This document shows, in pieces, positions 1-12,366 of a DNA stretch of 53,613 nucleotides. The DNA is from Nannocystaceae bacterium (lineage in GTDB: Bacteria; Myxococcota_A; Polyangia; Nannocystales; Nannocystaceae): the NCBI GenBank assembly GCA_019694555.1, contig JAIBBS010000040.1:1-53613 (forward strand), in the 5' to 3' direction. The notes beneath the pieces are model-generated. The model was given only the letters and a program-made list of their open reading frames with translations. It searched no databases and had not been told where the DNA came from. A program made the position numbers and the translations under genes. Each line of letters begins with the position of its first letter. The first letter of the stretch is position 1.

Positions 1-183
1 CGGACCCCACCGCCGCGCCGGTCCCCGCCGCGGCGCGGCGCAGCGCCGCCCGGACGCACCCGCGACGCGGTAGGCTTGGCGCGGGGTCGGTCGCGCCCGC
101 GTGCACGGGCGCCAGCAGGCAGTCAAACCGCCACCACGGGATCGCCCAGCGGGCGCCCGGCGACCGCTCCAAGGACCTGCGCG

Positions 184-1896
<1,713 letters not shown>

Positions 1897-1926
1897 GCGC
1901 GCGTTCGGGCGCCCCGCACGAGCACC

Positions 1927-1955
1927 GGCAAGGGCGGGCCGCCCTCGCCCATGGC
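1927..1955 (+). repeat. Short palindromic intergenic repeat, copy 1
   Basis: A 29-nt element starts with GGCAAGGGCGGGCCGCCCT and ends with CCCATGGC. Its core can form a GC-only hairpin (AGGGCG, 3-nt loop, CGCCCT). It lies 30 nt after the pilB stop. A near-identical copy (27 of 29 positions) lies on the minus strand at 8758-8786, also just after a stop codon. A role as a transcript-end or repeat element is inferred. Confidence 0.6.
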
Positions 1956-2089
1956 GTGCGCGAGCCTGGCGGCGCTCGCTCGCGATGGACTGCGCCCGCC
2001 CGCGCGCGCCCGGGACCCGGCCGACCGCCCGGACAATTCGCCCTCGCGCGCGGGCATGCGGTACCCTGGACGGGCCTGCGTCCGCGTCG

Positions 2090-3187
<1,098 letters not shown>

Positions 3188-3219
3188 CCGCTCCCTGCCC
3201 CCGCGACGGATAGACCACC

Positions 3220-4425
<1,206 letters not shown>

Positions 4426-4432
4426 GCCGCGC

Positions 4433-6112
4433 GTGGCCTCGACCGATCGCGCCGCCGTGCCCCCGACCGCCGCTGCCGGCGGCCCGCGTTCGCCCGCGGC
4501 CGTGGCCGCGGCGCGGCGCATCTCGTACTTCATGCTGTTCCGGCTGGTGCTGCTGGCATTGTTCACGATGCTGGCCGGCGCCATCGCGGCCGCGGGCGAC
4601 GACGAGGCCCGCGGCAACGTCGGCGCGAGCGTGTGGGGCACGCTGGTGCTGGGCTACGCGCTGACCATCGCGTACGCGCGCGCGTTGCCCCGCACCCGCA
4701 ACCTCGCCCGCTTCGCCGCGGCGCAGACCGGCATCGACATCCTGCTCGCGGCGCTGGGCGTGGCGCTGTCGGGCGGCATGGACTCGGGCCTGGTCACGCT
4801 CTATCCGCTCGCGGTGCTCGGCGCCGCGATCATGGGCGGCCGCCGCCACGTGTGGGGCGCCGCGGCGGTGTGCGCCGCGGTGTTCGTGACCATGAGCGGG
4901 CTGGAACAGTTCGGCGTGCTCGAGCCCACCACCGTGACCGGCGTATGGGCCAAGCTGGCGCCGCGCGACGCCGCGCTGTCGCTGGCGCGCACGCTCGGGG
5001 CCATGCTCGCGGTCGCGGTGCTGTCGTCGTACCTGGCGGTGCAGCTGCAGACCAGCGCGTCGCAGATCGGCAACCTCCGCGCGCTCAACGACAACATCGT
5101 GCGCTCGGTGAACTCGGGCCTGCTCACCGCCGACGCGCGCGGCCGGCTGCTGTTCTTCAACCCCGCCGCGCGCGAGATCCTGCTGCTGCACGACGACGAC
5201 ATCGGCCGGCCCCTGAGCGAGGTGCTGCCGGAGCTGCCCTCGGCGCGGCTGGGCGAGACCCGCCTCGATCTCGCGCATCGGCTCGGCGACGGCCGTACCG
5301 TGCGCATCGGGCTCACGCGCGTGCCGCTGCTCGACGCGCAGGGCGCCGAGATCGGCCAGGTCGTGAACTTCCAGGACGTCACGCGGCTGCACGAGATGGG
5401 CGAGCGACTGCGCCGCAGCGAGCGGCTCGCCGCGCTCGGTGGCATGGCCGCGTCGGTCGCCCACGAGATCCGCAACCCGCTGGCCGCGATCTCGGGCTCG
5501 GCCGAGCTGCTCGCGACTGCGACGCTGGGCGACGAGGACCGCCGCCTGCTCGCGATCATCCGTCGCGAGTCGGGCCGGCTGTCGGACATGGTCCGCGACC
5601 TGCTCGCGTTCACGCGCCCACGCGCGCCCGAGCCGGTGCGGCTGGACCTCGCACGGGCGCTGCGCGAGACCACCGAGGCGTTCGCGGCCGACCCCAACAA
5701 CGTCGGCATCACGGTGGTGTTCGAGGGCGATCCCGGGCTCGAGGTCGAGGTCGATCCGGTGCAGCTGGGCCAGGTGCTGTGGAACCTGATGCGCAACGCC
5801 GCCGAGGCCATGGACGGCAAGGGCGAGATCCGCGTCACCGTGGCGAAGGAGGGCAGCGACGCGGTGTTCTCGGTGCGCGACCGCGGCGTCGGCATCGCGC
5901 CCGAGCGGCTCGAGTCGATCTTCGACCCGTTCTTCACGACCAAGGAGCACGGCACCGGCTTCGGCCTCGCGATCGTGCACCGCATCGTCGAGGACAACGG
6001 CGGCACGATTCGCGCCGAGTCGCGCGCCGGCGAGGGCGCGACCTTCACGGTCAAGCTGCCGTGCGCGGTCGATCTCAGCGCGGTGTCGTCGAGCGGCGAG
6101 CTGTCGCTGTGA
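4433..6112 (+). CDS. pilS: PilS-like membrane sensor histidine kinase
   Basis: A 559-residue histidine kinase with an N-terminal membrane domain of about six helices (residues 30-205), a PAS-like segment (about 215-315) and a HisKA/HATPase core. The H-box VAHEIRNPL places the phospho-accepting His at 344. The N-box (NAAEAMDGKG), G1 (DRGVGIAPE) and G2 (GFGLAIV) are all present. It starts with GTG 7 nt after pilC. By position and topology it is PilS, which in Pseudomonas and Myxococcus partners with PilR to control pilin expression. Here neither pilR nor pilA follows: the next genes run on the opposite strand, with the two stop codons abutting as TGATCA. Confidence 0.88.
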   Translation: MASTDRAAVPPTAAAGGPRSPAAVAAARRISYFMLFRLVLLALFTMLAGAIAAAGDDEARGNVGASVWGTLVLGYALTIAYARALPRTRNLARFAAAQTGIDILLAALGVALSGGMDSGLVTLYPLAVLGAAIMGGRRHVWGAAAVCAAVFVTMSGLEQFGVLEPTTVTGVWAKLAPRDAALSLARTLGAMLAVAVLSSYLAVQLQTSASQIGNLRALNDNIVRSVNSGLLTADARGRLLFFNPAAREILLLHDDDIGRPLSEVLPELPSARLGETRLDLAHRLGDGRTVRIGLTRVPLLDAQGAEIGQVVNFQDVTRLHEMGERLRRSERLAALGGMAASVAHEIRNPLAAISGSAELLATATLGDEDRRLLAIIRRESGRLSDMVRDLLAFTRPRAPEPVRLDLARALRETTEAFAADPNNVGITVVFEGDPGLEVEVDPVQLGQVLWNLMRNAAEAMDGKGEIRVTVAKEGSDAVFSVRDRGVGIAPERLESIFDPFFTTKEHGTGFGLAIVHRIVEDNGGTIRAESRAGEGATFTVKLPCAVDLSAVSSSGELSL

Positions 6113-6616
6113 TCAGCGCACGCGCAGCCGCGCCGGCGTGCGTCGGCCGAGGTAGACCTCGACCGCGGACACGCCGCGCACGCGGCGGGCGATGGCCTTG
6201 AGCTCGTCGACCAGCTTGACCGCGATCATGGCGTCGCCGCGGCTGCCGCGGGCGGACCACTCCTCGTGCACCGCCACGAACAGCGCGATCAGCCGATCGT
6301 CCTCGCGGATGTAGATCATCACGCCGACGGGATCGTCGCCGAGCTCGCCGCGCGCGACGACGTACAGCGCCTGCGGCTCGAGCCCGGTGGCCAGCACCAC
6401 GCGCAGCTGCTCGCCGTCGACGCGGATGCGCGGGATGCCGTAGCGCTGCGCGACGTGGGCGACGCCGTCGACCACGCGGGCCTGGTTCTCGTTGAAGAAC
6501 AGCAGCCGCTCGAGCTCGGGCTTGTGCACCGGCAAGAGGCGCGAGGTGAACAGGATCTGGTCGGCCAGCGGATCGCCGGCCCCTACCCCGTCGCCGTCGT
6601 CGCCCGCGCCGCTCAC
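6113..6616 (-). CDS. Conserved hypothetical protein, last gene of the acyl operon
   Basis: A 167-residue soluble protein that I do not assign to a family. Its GTG start overlaps the stop of the upstream acyltransferase gene as GTGA, so it is probably translationally coupled. After a short Gly/Asp-rich start, the region ILFTSRLLPVHKPELERLL to the end looks like an alternating alpha/beta fold. The segment LFVAVHEEWSA and the following helix (about residues 115-150) loosely recall a GNAT acetyltransferase core, but I see no definite acetyl-CoA loop. Context suggests a role with the ACP, ketoacyl synthase and acyltransferase. Gene reality is well supported by coupling; the function is unknown. 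Confidence 0.75.
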   Translation of the reverse strand: MSGAGDDGDGVGAGDPLADQILFTSRLLPVHKPELERLLFFNENQARVVDGVAHVAQRYGIPRIRVDGEQLRVVLATGLEPQALYVVARGELGDDPVGVMIYIREDDRLIALFVAVHEEWSARGSRGDAMIAVKLVDELKAIARRVRGVSAVEVYLGRRTPARLRVR

Positions 6617-7257
6617 GGCCGCTCGTTCTTCAACACCTTGTCGAACAGGCGGTCGGGCAGGCGGAAGTCGGGCTTCTGCCGCGAGCTCGACACCCACGTG
6701 CGCGGCGGCACGTCGCGGTCGACCAGCACGCCGGCGTTGATGACGGAGTCCTCGCCGATGGTGACGCCGCACGCGACGATGCAGCCGGCGCCCACCGAGC
6801 AGCCGCGCTTGAACACGGTCGGCTTCTGCCGCAGCGGAAAGAAGTGCTGCACCGGCTTGTTGGGATAGCCGTGGCCCATGTTGAGGTGCGTCAGGATGAT
6901 CGTGCGCATGCCGATCGCGACGCTGTCCTCGATGATGATGCGGTCGGCCATGTCGAGGAAGACCTGGCGGCCGATGTGCACGTGCGAGCCGATCTCGAGC
7001 TTCGAGAAGTCCTCGGGGCAGTCGTGCATCGTGATGTTGGGACCGATCGGCCAGCAGTCGGGGTGGATCTTGGCCCCGAAGCGGCGCAACACCGCCTTGG
7101 TCAGATCGGGGTCGCAGCTCTGCTGCAGGAACCCGACGATGCCGAACATCCCGCTGCGCGCGTAGATGGTCTCGATGTCCGGCCACTGCACCTGCTCCCA
7201 CAGGCGCGCGCCGGCGTACTTGATCAGGCGCCCGACGGCAGACTTCACCGGCTTCAT
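6613..7257 (-). CDS. Left-handed beta-helix acyltransferase (hexapeptide repeat)
   Basis: A 214-residue protein with hexapeptide-repeat character from about residue 75 onward, for example IGSHVHIG, IIIEDSVAIG, CSVGAGCIV, CGVTIGEDSVI. This pattern forms the left-handed beta-helix of maltose/chloramphenicol-type O-acetyltransferases. HLNMGHG and the Cys/Gly-rich turn agree with an acyl-transfer site. The ATG at 7257 gives MKPVKSAVGRL; an in-frame GTG at 7272 would overlap the stop of the ketoacyl synthase gene as GTGA and is an alternative. Located between a ketoacyl-ACP synthase and an unknown gene, it probably transfers an acyl group to a sugar, lipid or other small acceptor. The acceptor is not evident. 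Confidence 0.85.
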   Translation of the reverse strand: MKPVKSAVGRLIKYAGARLWEQVQWPDIETIYARSGMFGIVGFLQQSCDPDLTKAVLRRFGAKIHPDCWPIGPNITMHDCPEDFSKLEIGSHVHIGRQVFLDMADRIIIEDSVAIGMRTIILTHLNMGHGYPNKPVQHFFPLRQKPTVFKRGCSVGAGCIVACGVTIGEDSVINAGVLVDRDVPPRTWVSSSRQKPDFRLPDRLFDKVLKNERP

Positions 7258-7268
7258 GGCGGCCACGC

Positions 7269-8318
7269 TCACACCTCGATCAGCGGCACCGTGGTGATCT
7301 CGTCGGTCTCGAGCGCGACGCCCGACCACGACAGGCCCACGCCGAAGCCCAGCAGCATCCACTTGGTCGGCTGCGTCAGGTGGACACCGCCGCGGGTGAC
7401 CATGGTCAGCGGGATCGAGGCGCTGGAGGTGTTGCCGAACTCCTCGATCGACAGCGGTACCTTCTCCGCCGGCAGCTTCATGCGCGTGCGCAGGAAGTTG
7501 ATCATGAACTTGTTGGCCTGGTGGAACACGAACGAGTCGACGTCGTCGCGGGTCCACTCCGCCGCGGCCAGGACCTCTTCGAGCAGCGGCGGCACCTGCT
7601 TCATCGCGAAGGTCAGGATCTGCGGCCCGCGCAGGGTCAGGTCGATGGGACGACGGATCTCGTCCTCCTCCTGACGGCGCTCGAACAGCGACGGGCTGAT
7701 GAAGCAGCGCGCGCCGCCGCCCTGCACGATGATCTGCTGGAAGCCGCTGCCGTCGGCGCCGAAGCGCGCGGCCTTGACCTGCTTGCCGTCGTTGCTGAGC
7801 GCGACCGCGGTGCCGGCGTCGCCGATCAGCAGCGCGTTGGCGAGATCCGAGCGGTGCTCGAGCTCCGCCGCACGCGGCTTGAACGCGCCGGTCACGACCT
7901 CGCCGCACATCAGCAGCGCGCGCTTGATGACCCCCGACGCCATCAGGCCATCGAGCACGATGAGACCGTGGGTGAAGCCGGAGCAGCCGAGGTTGATGTC
8001 GAACACCAGGCACTTGGGCGACAGGCCCAGCTCGACGTGGGCGCGGTGCGAGCTCGCCGGCAGGTAGTGATCCGGCAGCATCGTCACCAAGATGACCGCG
8101 TCGATGCTCTCGCGGGCCCAGCCCAGGCGATCGAGCAGCGGGCCGGCCGCGGCAATGCACAGGTCGGTCGCTGTGGTGCCCGGCGCGGCCTCGCGCTTCT
8201 CGAGCACGCCGGTGTTGCCGACGATGCGATCGACGTCGAACGGCGTGAACTTCTCGTACGCGAAGCTCGGCTTCACGATCGTCTTCGGCACGGCGGCCGC
8301 GGCCCCTGCAAGTCTCAT
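7269..8318 (-). CDS. 3-oxoacyl-ACP synthase III family protein (FabH-like)
   Basis: A 349-residue thiolase-fold condensing enzyme. The catalytic triad typical of KAS III is visible: Cys112 (NLGCSGFTHG), His266 (FVFHQANKF) and Asn296 (FGNTSSASI). The start ATG 8318 is preceded by AGGAG at a good distance. It forms an operon with an upstream ACP gene (67 nt gap) and a downstream acyltransferase. That context, with no fabD, fabG or fabF nearby, suggests a specialised KAS III rather than the housekeeping FabH. It could condense acyl-CoA or acyl-ACP with malonyl-ACP, or act as an acyl-transfer enzyme in a dedicated lipid or glycolipid pathway. Confidence 0.93.
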   Translation of the reverse strand: MRLAGAAAAVPKTIVKPSFAYEKFTPFDVDRIVGNTGVLEKREAAPGTTATDLCIAAAGPLLDRLGWARESIDAVILVTMLPDHYLPASSHRAHVELGLSPKCLVFDINLGCSGFTHGLIVLDGLMASGVIKRALLMCGEVVTGAFKPRAAELEHRSDLANALLIGDAGTAVALSNDGKQVKAARFGADGSGFQQIIVQGGGARCFISPSLFERRQEEDEIRRPIDLTLRGPQILTFAMKQVPPLLEEVLAAAEWTRDDVDSFVFHQANKFMINFLRTRMKLPAEKVPLSIEEFGNTSSASIPLTMVTRGGVHLTQPTKWMLLGFGVGLSWSGVALETDEITTVPLIEV

Positions 8319-8385
8319 CGTCGCGCTCCTGTTCGTGGGCGGGCGGGCGCCGCAGGCCGCAGGCCGATCGGCGCCACGGCCGGGT

Positions 8386-8613
8386 TCAGGCGATCTTGCC
8401 GCCGGCGAGGTCGATCAGGTCCTGCACGGTCTTGCAGTCGCGGATCTTGTCCTCTTCGACCTTGATGCCGTTCTCGTCGTAGACCACCAGCAGGTTGATC
8501 ACGGCGGTCGAGTCCCAGCACTGGAACGTCGCGAGCTCCGTGCTCGCCTGGAGCTTGTCCGGCGTCGTCTCGAGCACACCGGCCACCGCAGTGATGAAAT
8601 CGCCTGTCTTCAT
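8386..8613 (-). CDS. Acyl carrier protein (dedicated)
   Basis: A 75-residue acidic protein with ACP dimensions. The phosphopantetheine attachment motif is CWDSTAVINL, giving Asp34-Ser35 as the modification site; the usual DSL is DST here. The downstream helix LLVVYDENGIKVEEDKI resembles helix III of ACPs. It is the first gene of a four-gene minus-strand operon (ACP, KAS III, LbetaH acyltransferase, unknown). The 194 nt upstream (8614-8807) hold the likely promoter and also the transcript end of the envelope operon. The changed motif and the context suggest an ACP used only by this pathway. Confidence 0.88.
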   Translation of the reverse strand: MKTGDFITAVAGVLETTPDKLQASTELATFQCWDSTAVINLLVVYDENGIKVEEDKIRDCKTVQDLIDLAGGKIA

Positions 8614-8757
8614 CGCCGCCGACGGTACCACCGCCTGTGTCCGCGGGACAACACGAGTTACAGCGAGTGTCCGCTCGGCCGCGCGCGTGAGCGACCGGCC
8701 TCGGGCGGGCTGCTGCGGCAGGCAGCCGCGGGCCCACGCCCGGCGCGCGACGACCAA

Positions 8758-8786
8758 GCCATGGGGAAGGGCGGCCCGCCCTTGCC
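8758..8786 (-). repeat. Short palindromic intergenic repeat, copy 2 (possible terminator)
   Basis: Read on the minus strand, this begins with GGCAAGGGCGGGCCGCCCT and ends with CCCATGGC, matching copy 1 (1927-1955) at 27 of 29 positions. It lies 21 nt after the stop of the outer-membrane protein gene at 8808. The GC hairpin has no U-tract behind it, so a terminator role is possible but unproven. Confidence 0.6.
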
Positions 8787-8807
8787 CTGCGTCGGGCAAG
8801 CGAGAAC

Positions 8808-10715
8808 TCAGAACGTGATGACCGGACCGAGCGTCAGGTCGAACAACACGCTCGCGGTGTTGGGGAACCATCCGCCCACGTCGAGCTCGGCGAAGAGCGC
8901 GAAGTTCTTCACGATCTGATAGTTGAAGCCGAACAGGCCGCCGACGAAGCCGGGGCCGATCTTCACCGTGTCGATGCGCGTGTCGGTCGACGGGGTGTTG
9001 GTCGCGACCTGGCCCGCGAGCTGGCGATCGGTGTCGTTGGTCGGATCGCAGCCCACCGTGTACGGCCACACCGCGGTGCAGTTGGCGACGTCGACCTCGC
9101 CGGTGACCGGATCGGCGGGGCCCGAGTACGCGATGTCGATCGCGTCGGGCACGCTGTTGCCGTTGCGGTCGTTGGAGAAGCCCATGTTCACGCGCAGGCG
9201 CGAGAAGCCGTAGCCGGCGAACGCACCCGCGAACAGGCGGAACTTCGCGTCGTCCTTGCCGAAGAAGTACTTGAACTTGAGGCCGATCGCCCAGGTGAAC
9301 GGCGGCTTGCGGCGGAAGCCGGGCGGGTTCGCCGAGCGGACCTCGTTCACGAACGAGTCGGTGGCCTGCTTGGTCGGGTCCTCGGTGAAGACCTTGCTGC
9401 CCGAGACCACCTGCAGGCGCGTGAACAGCGACAGCACGATGCGCTTGCTGACGCGCACGCCGATCTCGGGCGCGATGTGGAACGGCGCGCTCGCCAGGCC
9501 GGTGGTGACCGGGTGGTGCCGCGAGCAGTAGCCCGGGTCGTACGCGGCCGTGAGCGCCGCGACGTCGCCCGGGATGGCGCCGGGCAGCGACGAGATCTGC
9601 TGCAGGTGACCGCCGAACGTCACCTGATCGCCGGCCAGCGGCGCGTTCGCGGCGAACCACCGCTCGACCGCGCAGGCCTGCTCGCGCAGCTGGTAGGTCG
9701 AGCTCCCGGGCCCGGGCGTGAACTGCTGGTAGGTCAGCTCGGCGACGCCACGCGCGATGCCGGCACCGGTGCCCAGACCGATGTTGATGAACACCCGCGG
9801 CAGCTTGCTCTTGCCCGAGGGCTTGCGGGGCTTGCGGGGCTTGTCGCCGTCGTCGTCGCCGCCGTCGTCGCCCTTGCCGCCGTCGCCCTTGCCGTCGCCG
9901 TCGCCCTTGCCGTCACCGGCCGCAGCGGCGGTGCCGGTGGGCTCGATGACCATCGGCCGCTCCTTGTCGCCGCGGTTGGCCAGGGTCGCGTTGCGGGCGT
10001 CGAAGGCATAGAAGAAGTACTGCAGCGTCGCGTCGCCGTGCTCCGCGGGCGTCAGCGTCGCGGTGCCGAGGTTGCCGAACGTGGTCATCGACACGCCGGT
10101 GAACTCGCCGGTCTCGCCGGCCTTGCGGTAGTAGAGCACCAGCTGCGCGCCGTCGGGCAGCGCGACGTTGGCCAGCGCGGCGAACTCGACGTCGCCACCG
10201 CGGGCGTACGCCGGCGCCTGGTGGATGATCGCGTCGTTGCTCGGCCGCGCCACGCCGCGGCGGGCCTCGTCGAGCAGCTTCTGCAGGTCGGGCGAGCGCA
10301 GCTCGATCGGCAGCGTCGCGTTGAAGTCGCACGCGATCGCCTGCTTGAACGCGGCCAGGGTCTGGGCCTTGTTGCCGGTGTTCGAGAAGATGATGCCGCC
10401 GCGCAGCACGTGCACCGGCCCCAGCGAGGGGTCGCCGCCCAGACCCGCGCCCTCGGCCCGCGTCACCGCGGCGTCGAGCGTCGCGAGCGCGGCGTCGAGG
10501 TCGAGGTTGTTGAACTGGTCCTTCGAGCTCGTGTAGGCGTTGCGGACGTCGTCGCGCGGGCTGGCCGCGTGCGCGGCCGTGGGCCACAGCACCGCGGCCA
10601 GCGCGAGCCCCGACAGCAGGCCCCGCCAGGCGCGGGCAAGACGAGAACCAGGGCGCGACGTCGGGGTTTTGCGGGTGCGGGGCACGGGCTGGCCTTCGGT
10701 CGCGCGCGGGGTCAC
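8808..10715 (-). CDS. Outer-membrane beta-barrel protein with N-terminal TPR-like region
   Basis: A 635-residue exported protein. A signal peptide (about residues 25-50) ends at TAAHA. Residues 50-145 look like TPR helices (DLDAALATLDAAVTRAE, KAQTLAAFKQAIACDF). An Ig-like or beta region follows (150-240), then a low-complexity Gly/Asp/Lys linker (about 250-300). The C-terminal half alternates like a transmembrane beta-barrel and ends in Phe (LGPVITF), the classic outer-membrane assembly signal. The GTG start overlaps the OmpA-like stop as GTGA. Its place behind two envelope lipoproteins suggests an outer-membrane complex. The specific function is unknown; similar TPR-barrel proteins are common in Nannocystaceae-like genomes. 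Confidence 0.8.
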   Translation of the reverse strand: MTPRATEGQPVPRTRKTPTSRPGSRLARAWRGLLSGLALAAVLWPTAAHAASPRDDVRNAYTSSKDQFNNLDLDAALATLDAAVTRAEGAGLGGDPSLGPVHVLRGGIIFSNTGNKAQTLAAFKQAIACDFNATLPIELRSPDLQKLLDEARRGVARPSNDAIIHQAPAYARGGDVEFAALANVALPDGAQLVLYYRKAGETGEFTGVSMTTFGNLGTATLTPAEHGDATLQYFFYAFDARNATLANRGDKERPMVIEPTGTAAAAGDGKGDGDGKGDGGKGDDGGDDDGDKPRKPRKPSGKSKLPRVFINIGLGTGAGIARGVAELTYQQFTPGPGSSTYQLREQACAVERWFAANAPLAGDQVTFGGHLQQISSLPGAIPGDVAALTAAYDPGYCSRHHPVTTGLASAPFHIAPEIGVRVSKRIVLSLFTRLQVVSGSKVFTEDPTKQATDSFVNEVRSANPPGFRRKPPFTWAIGLKFKYFFGKDDAKFRLFAGAFAGYGFSRLRVNMGFSNDRNGNSVPDAIDIAYSGPADPVTGEVDVANCTAVWPYTVGCDPTNDTDRQLAGQVATNTPSTDTRIDTVKIGPGFVGGLFGFNYQIVKNFALFAELDVGGWFPNTASVLFDLTLGPVITF

Positions 10716-11923
10716 GGGTTGCGCTTGCAGTCCGCGTTCGAGACGTTGAACTCGACGCGGCGGTTGCGAGCGCGGCCGTCGTTGGTCTTGTTGCTGTCGA
10801 TCGGTCGCTCTTCACCGAAGCCGACCGGCTCGACACGGTTCGACTTCACGCCCTTGCGGACGAGGTAGTCGACGACGCTGTTGGCGCGGTTCTGCGACAG
10901 CTTCTTGTTGTACTTGTCCGAACCCTTGCTGTCGGTGTGGCCCTCGACGCGGAAGTGCAGCTCCTCGGGCACCTGGTTCATGACCGTGGCGACGTCGTCG
11001 AGCAGCTCGAAGCTGCGCGGGTCGATGTCCCACTTGTTGAACTTGAAGAAGACCTTCTCGCTGATCTTGACCGAGCAACCGTCGAACTCGGCCTTGAGGT
11101 CGGGGCAGCCGTCCTCGTCGCGATCGCCGTCGTAGTCCTCGGGCTTGTCGGGGCACTCGTCTTTGCCCTTGCACTCGCCCTGGTACTTGTCGAGCAGGCC
11201 CTTCTCCATGACCCACGGGTCGCAGAGCTTGTCCTTGTCGTTGTCGGCCTCGGGGCAGCCGTCCTCGTCGAGGAAGTTGTCGACGTCCTCGGGGTCGTTC
11301 TTGCACTGATCCGGGTCGTCGAGGATGCCGTCCTTGTCGTTGTCGGGCTCGGGGCAGCCGTCCTCGTCCTCGAACTCGTCGTAGTCCTCGGGCTCGTTGC
11401 GGCAGTCTCGCTCGTCCTTCTTGTCGAGGTTGACCCACTGGCCGTTGACGAACTTGGACGCGTCCTTGATCTTGTCCTTGTCGTTGTCCTCGTCGGGACA
11501 GCCGTTGTCGTCCTCGAACGAGTCGAAGTCCTCGGGGTCGTCGGGGCAGCCGTCGGCCGCGTCGTCGTAGCCGTCGCCGTCGCGGTCGCCGATGGTGCCG
11601 GTCGGCGCGTCGCGGCAGCGCTCGGGGTCGGTCAGCCGCCGCGCGCGCTCGGTGTTGTACGAGGCGACGTCGGCGTGCTCCTTGCCGCGGAAGTACTCGC
11701 CGCGCGCGAGCGCGTCGGTGGCGAACTTGATGTTCGCCTCCGCGATCGCGGTCTCCTTGGGCGCGCAGTTGATCGACTTGCTGCCGTCGCGGATCGCACG
11801 CTGCAGGTGCTCCTGCGTGCCTTCGACCTCACCGAGCAGCTTCTGCCCGATGCAGCCGGGCACCAGCAGCACCAGGCCGATGCGGAGGATGCTCTGATGG
11901 AGCTGGGCGCGCGGACGGGACAT
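10712..11923 (-). CDS. OmpA-family lipoprotein with thrombospondin type 3 repeats
   Basis: A 403-residue lipoprotein. The lipobox LVPGC puts the acylated Cys near residue 24. Residues about 30-110 are helical, and 115-285 hold four Ca-binding TSP3-type units of the form CxxxPEDxDxFxDEDGCPexDNDKD. The C-terminal OmpA domain (about 290-395) carries the peptidoglycan-binding motif VEGHTDSKGS...NRANSVVDYL. It likely anchors the outer membrane to peptidoglycan. The start ATG shares one base with the stop of the upstream lipoprotein (TGATG), and its own stop overlaps the next gene (GTGA), so three envelope genes are tightly coupled. Confidence 0.93.
   Translation of the reverse strand: MSRPRAQLHQSILRIGLVLLVPGCIGQKLLGEVEGTQEHLQRAIRDGSKSINCAPKETAIAEANIKFATDALARGEYFRGKEHADVASYNTERARRLTDPERCRDAPTGTIGDRDGDGYDDAADGCPDDPEDFDSFEDDNGCPDEDNDKDKIKDASKFVNGQWVNLDKKDERDCRNEPEDYDEFEDEDGCPEPDNDKDGILDDPDQCKNDPEDVDNFLDEDGCPEADNDKDKLCDPWVMEKGLLDKYQGECKGKDECPDKPEDYDGDRDEDGCPDLKAEFDGCSVKISEKVFFKFNKWDIDPRSFELLDDVATVMNQVPEELHFRVEGHTDSKGSDKYNKKLSQNRANSVVDYLVRKGVKSNRVEPVGFGEERPIDSNKTNDGRARNRRVEFNVSNADCKRNP
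11100..11560 (-). repeat. Imperfect repeats encoding TSP3 units
   Basis: The 17-nt string GGGCAGCCGTCCTCGTC (plus strand) recurs near 11102, 11255 and 11352, with variants near 11498 and 11548. It encodes the DEDGCP part of each Ca-binding TSP3 unit in the OmpA-like lipoprotein. Spacing is irregular because linkers between units differ in length. Confidence 0.7.
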
Positions 11924-12366
11924 CACTTGCCCCCTCCGACCTTCGCGTCGCCGGCGGCCGCACCGGCCGCGGAGCCGGCAGCTTTCTTCTCGTCGGCAGC
12001 GGCCTTGTCGGACGCGGTCTCGCGCATCTTGCCGGCCTCGCGCCGCGCAGCCTTGCGCTTGGCCTCCTCGGCGAGCTGCTTGGCGCGGTCGCCATAGTCG
12101 AACGCGCGGTCGTACTCGCTGTAGGCCATCAGGACCTTGGACTGCTCGAGGTACGTCACCGCGCCCCAGTACTCGTAGGGCGCGTACTCCTTGGCGCCGG
12201 CCTTCTCGGCCTGGCCGACCGCACGGCTCGCGTCGACGGCGACCTTCTTGAGGTAGCCGAACGGGCCGCAGGCGCTCAGCAACGCGACCGCAGCCGCCCC
12301 GATCCACGTCGACAGGCGCCGGACGCCGGCGGTCCGCGGAACGTGCGAAGTCGGGGACGTGTGCAT
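11923..12366 (-). CDS. Lipoprotein of DUF4398 type
   Basis: A 147-residue lipoprotein. The signal peptide ends in the lipobox LLSAC (Cys near 33). The mature part reads YAPYEYWGAVTYLEQSKVL followed by a long charged helix (AKQLAEEAKRKAARREAGK) and an Ala/Lys-rich tail. This resembles DUF4398, a helical periplasmic domain often encoded next to OmpA-domain proteins. ATG 12366 was chosen because AAGGAG precedes it at good spacing. It is the first gene of the three-gene envelope operon. The 194 nt to the divergent gene at 12561 should hold both promoters; I recognise no consensus there. Confidence 0.85.
   Translation of the reverse strand: MHTSPTSHVPRTAGVRRLSTWIGAAAVALLSACGPFGYLKKVAVDASRAVGQAEKAGAKEYAPYEYWGAVTYLEQSKVLMAYSEYDRAFDYGDRAKQLAEEAKRKAARREAGKMRETASDKAAADEKKAAGSAAGAAAGDAKVGGGK

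Noticed and set aside
76..183. N-terminal extension of pilB from a TTG at 76
   Set aside because: Low-complexity Arg/Ala/Pro residues, while ATG 184 has a ribosome binding site and a family-typical start.
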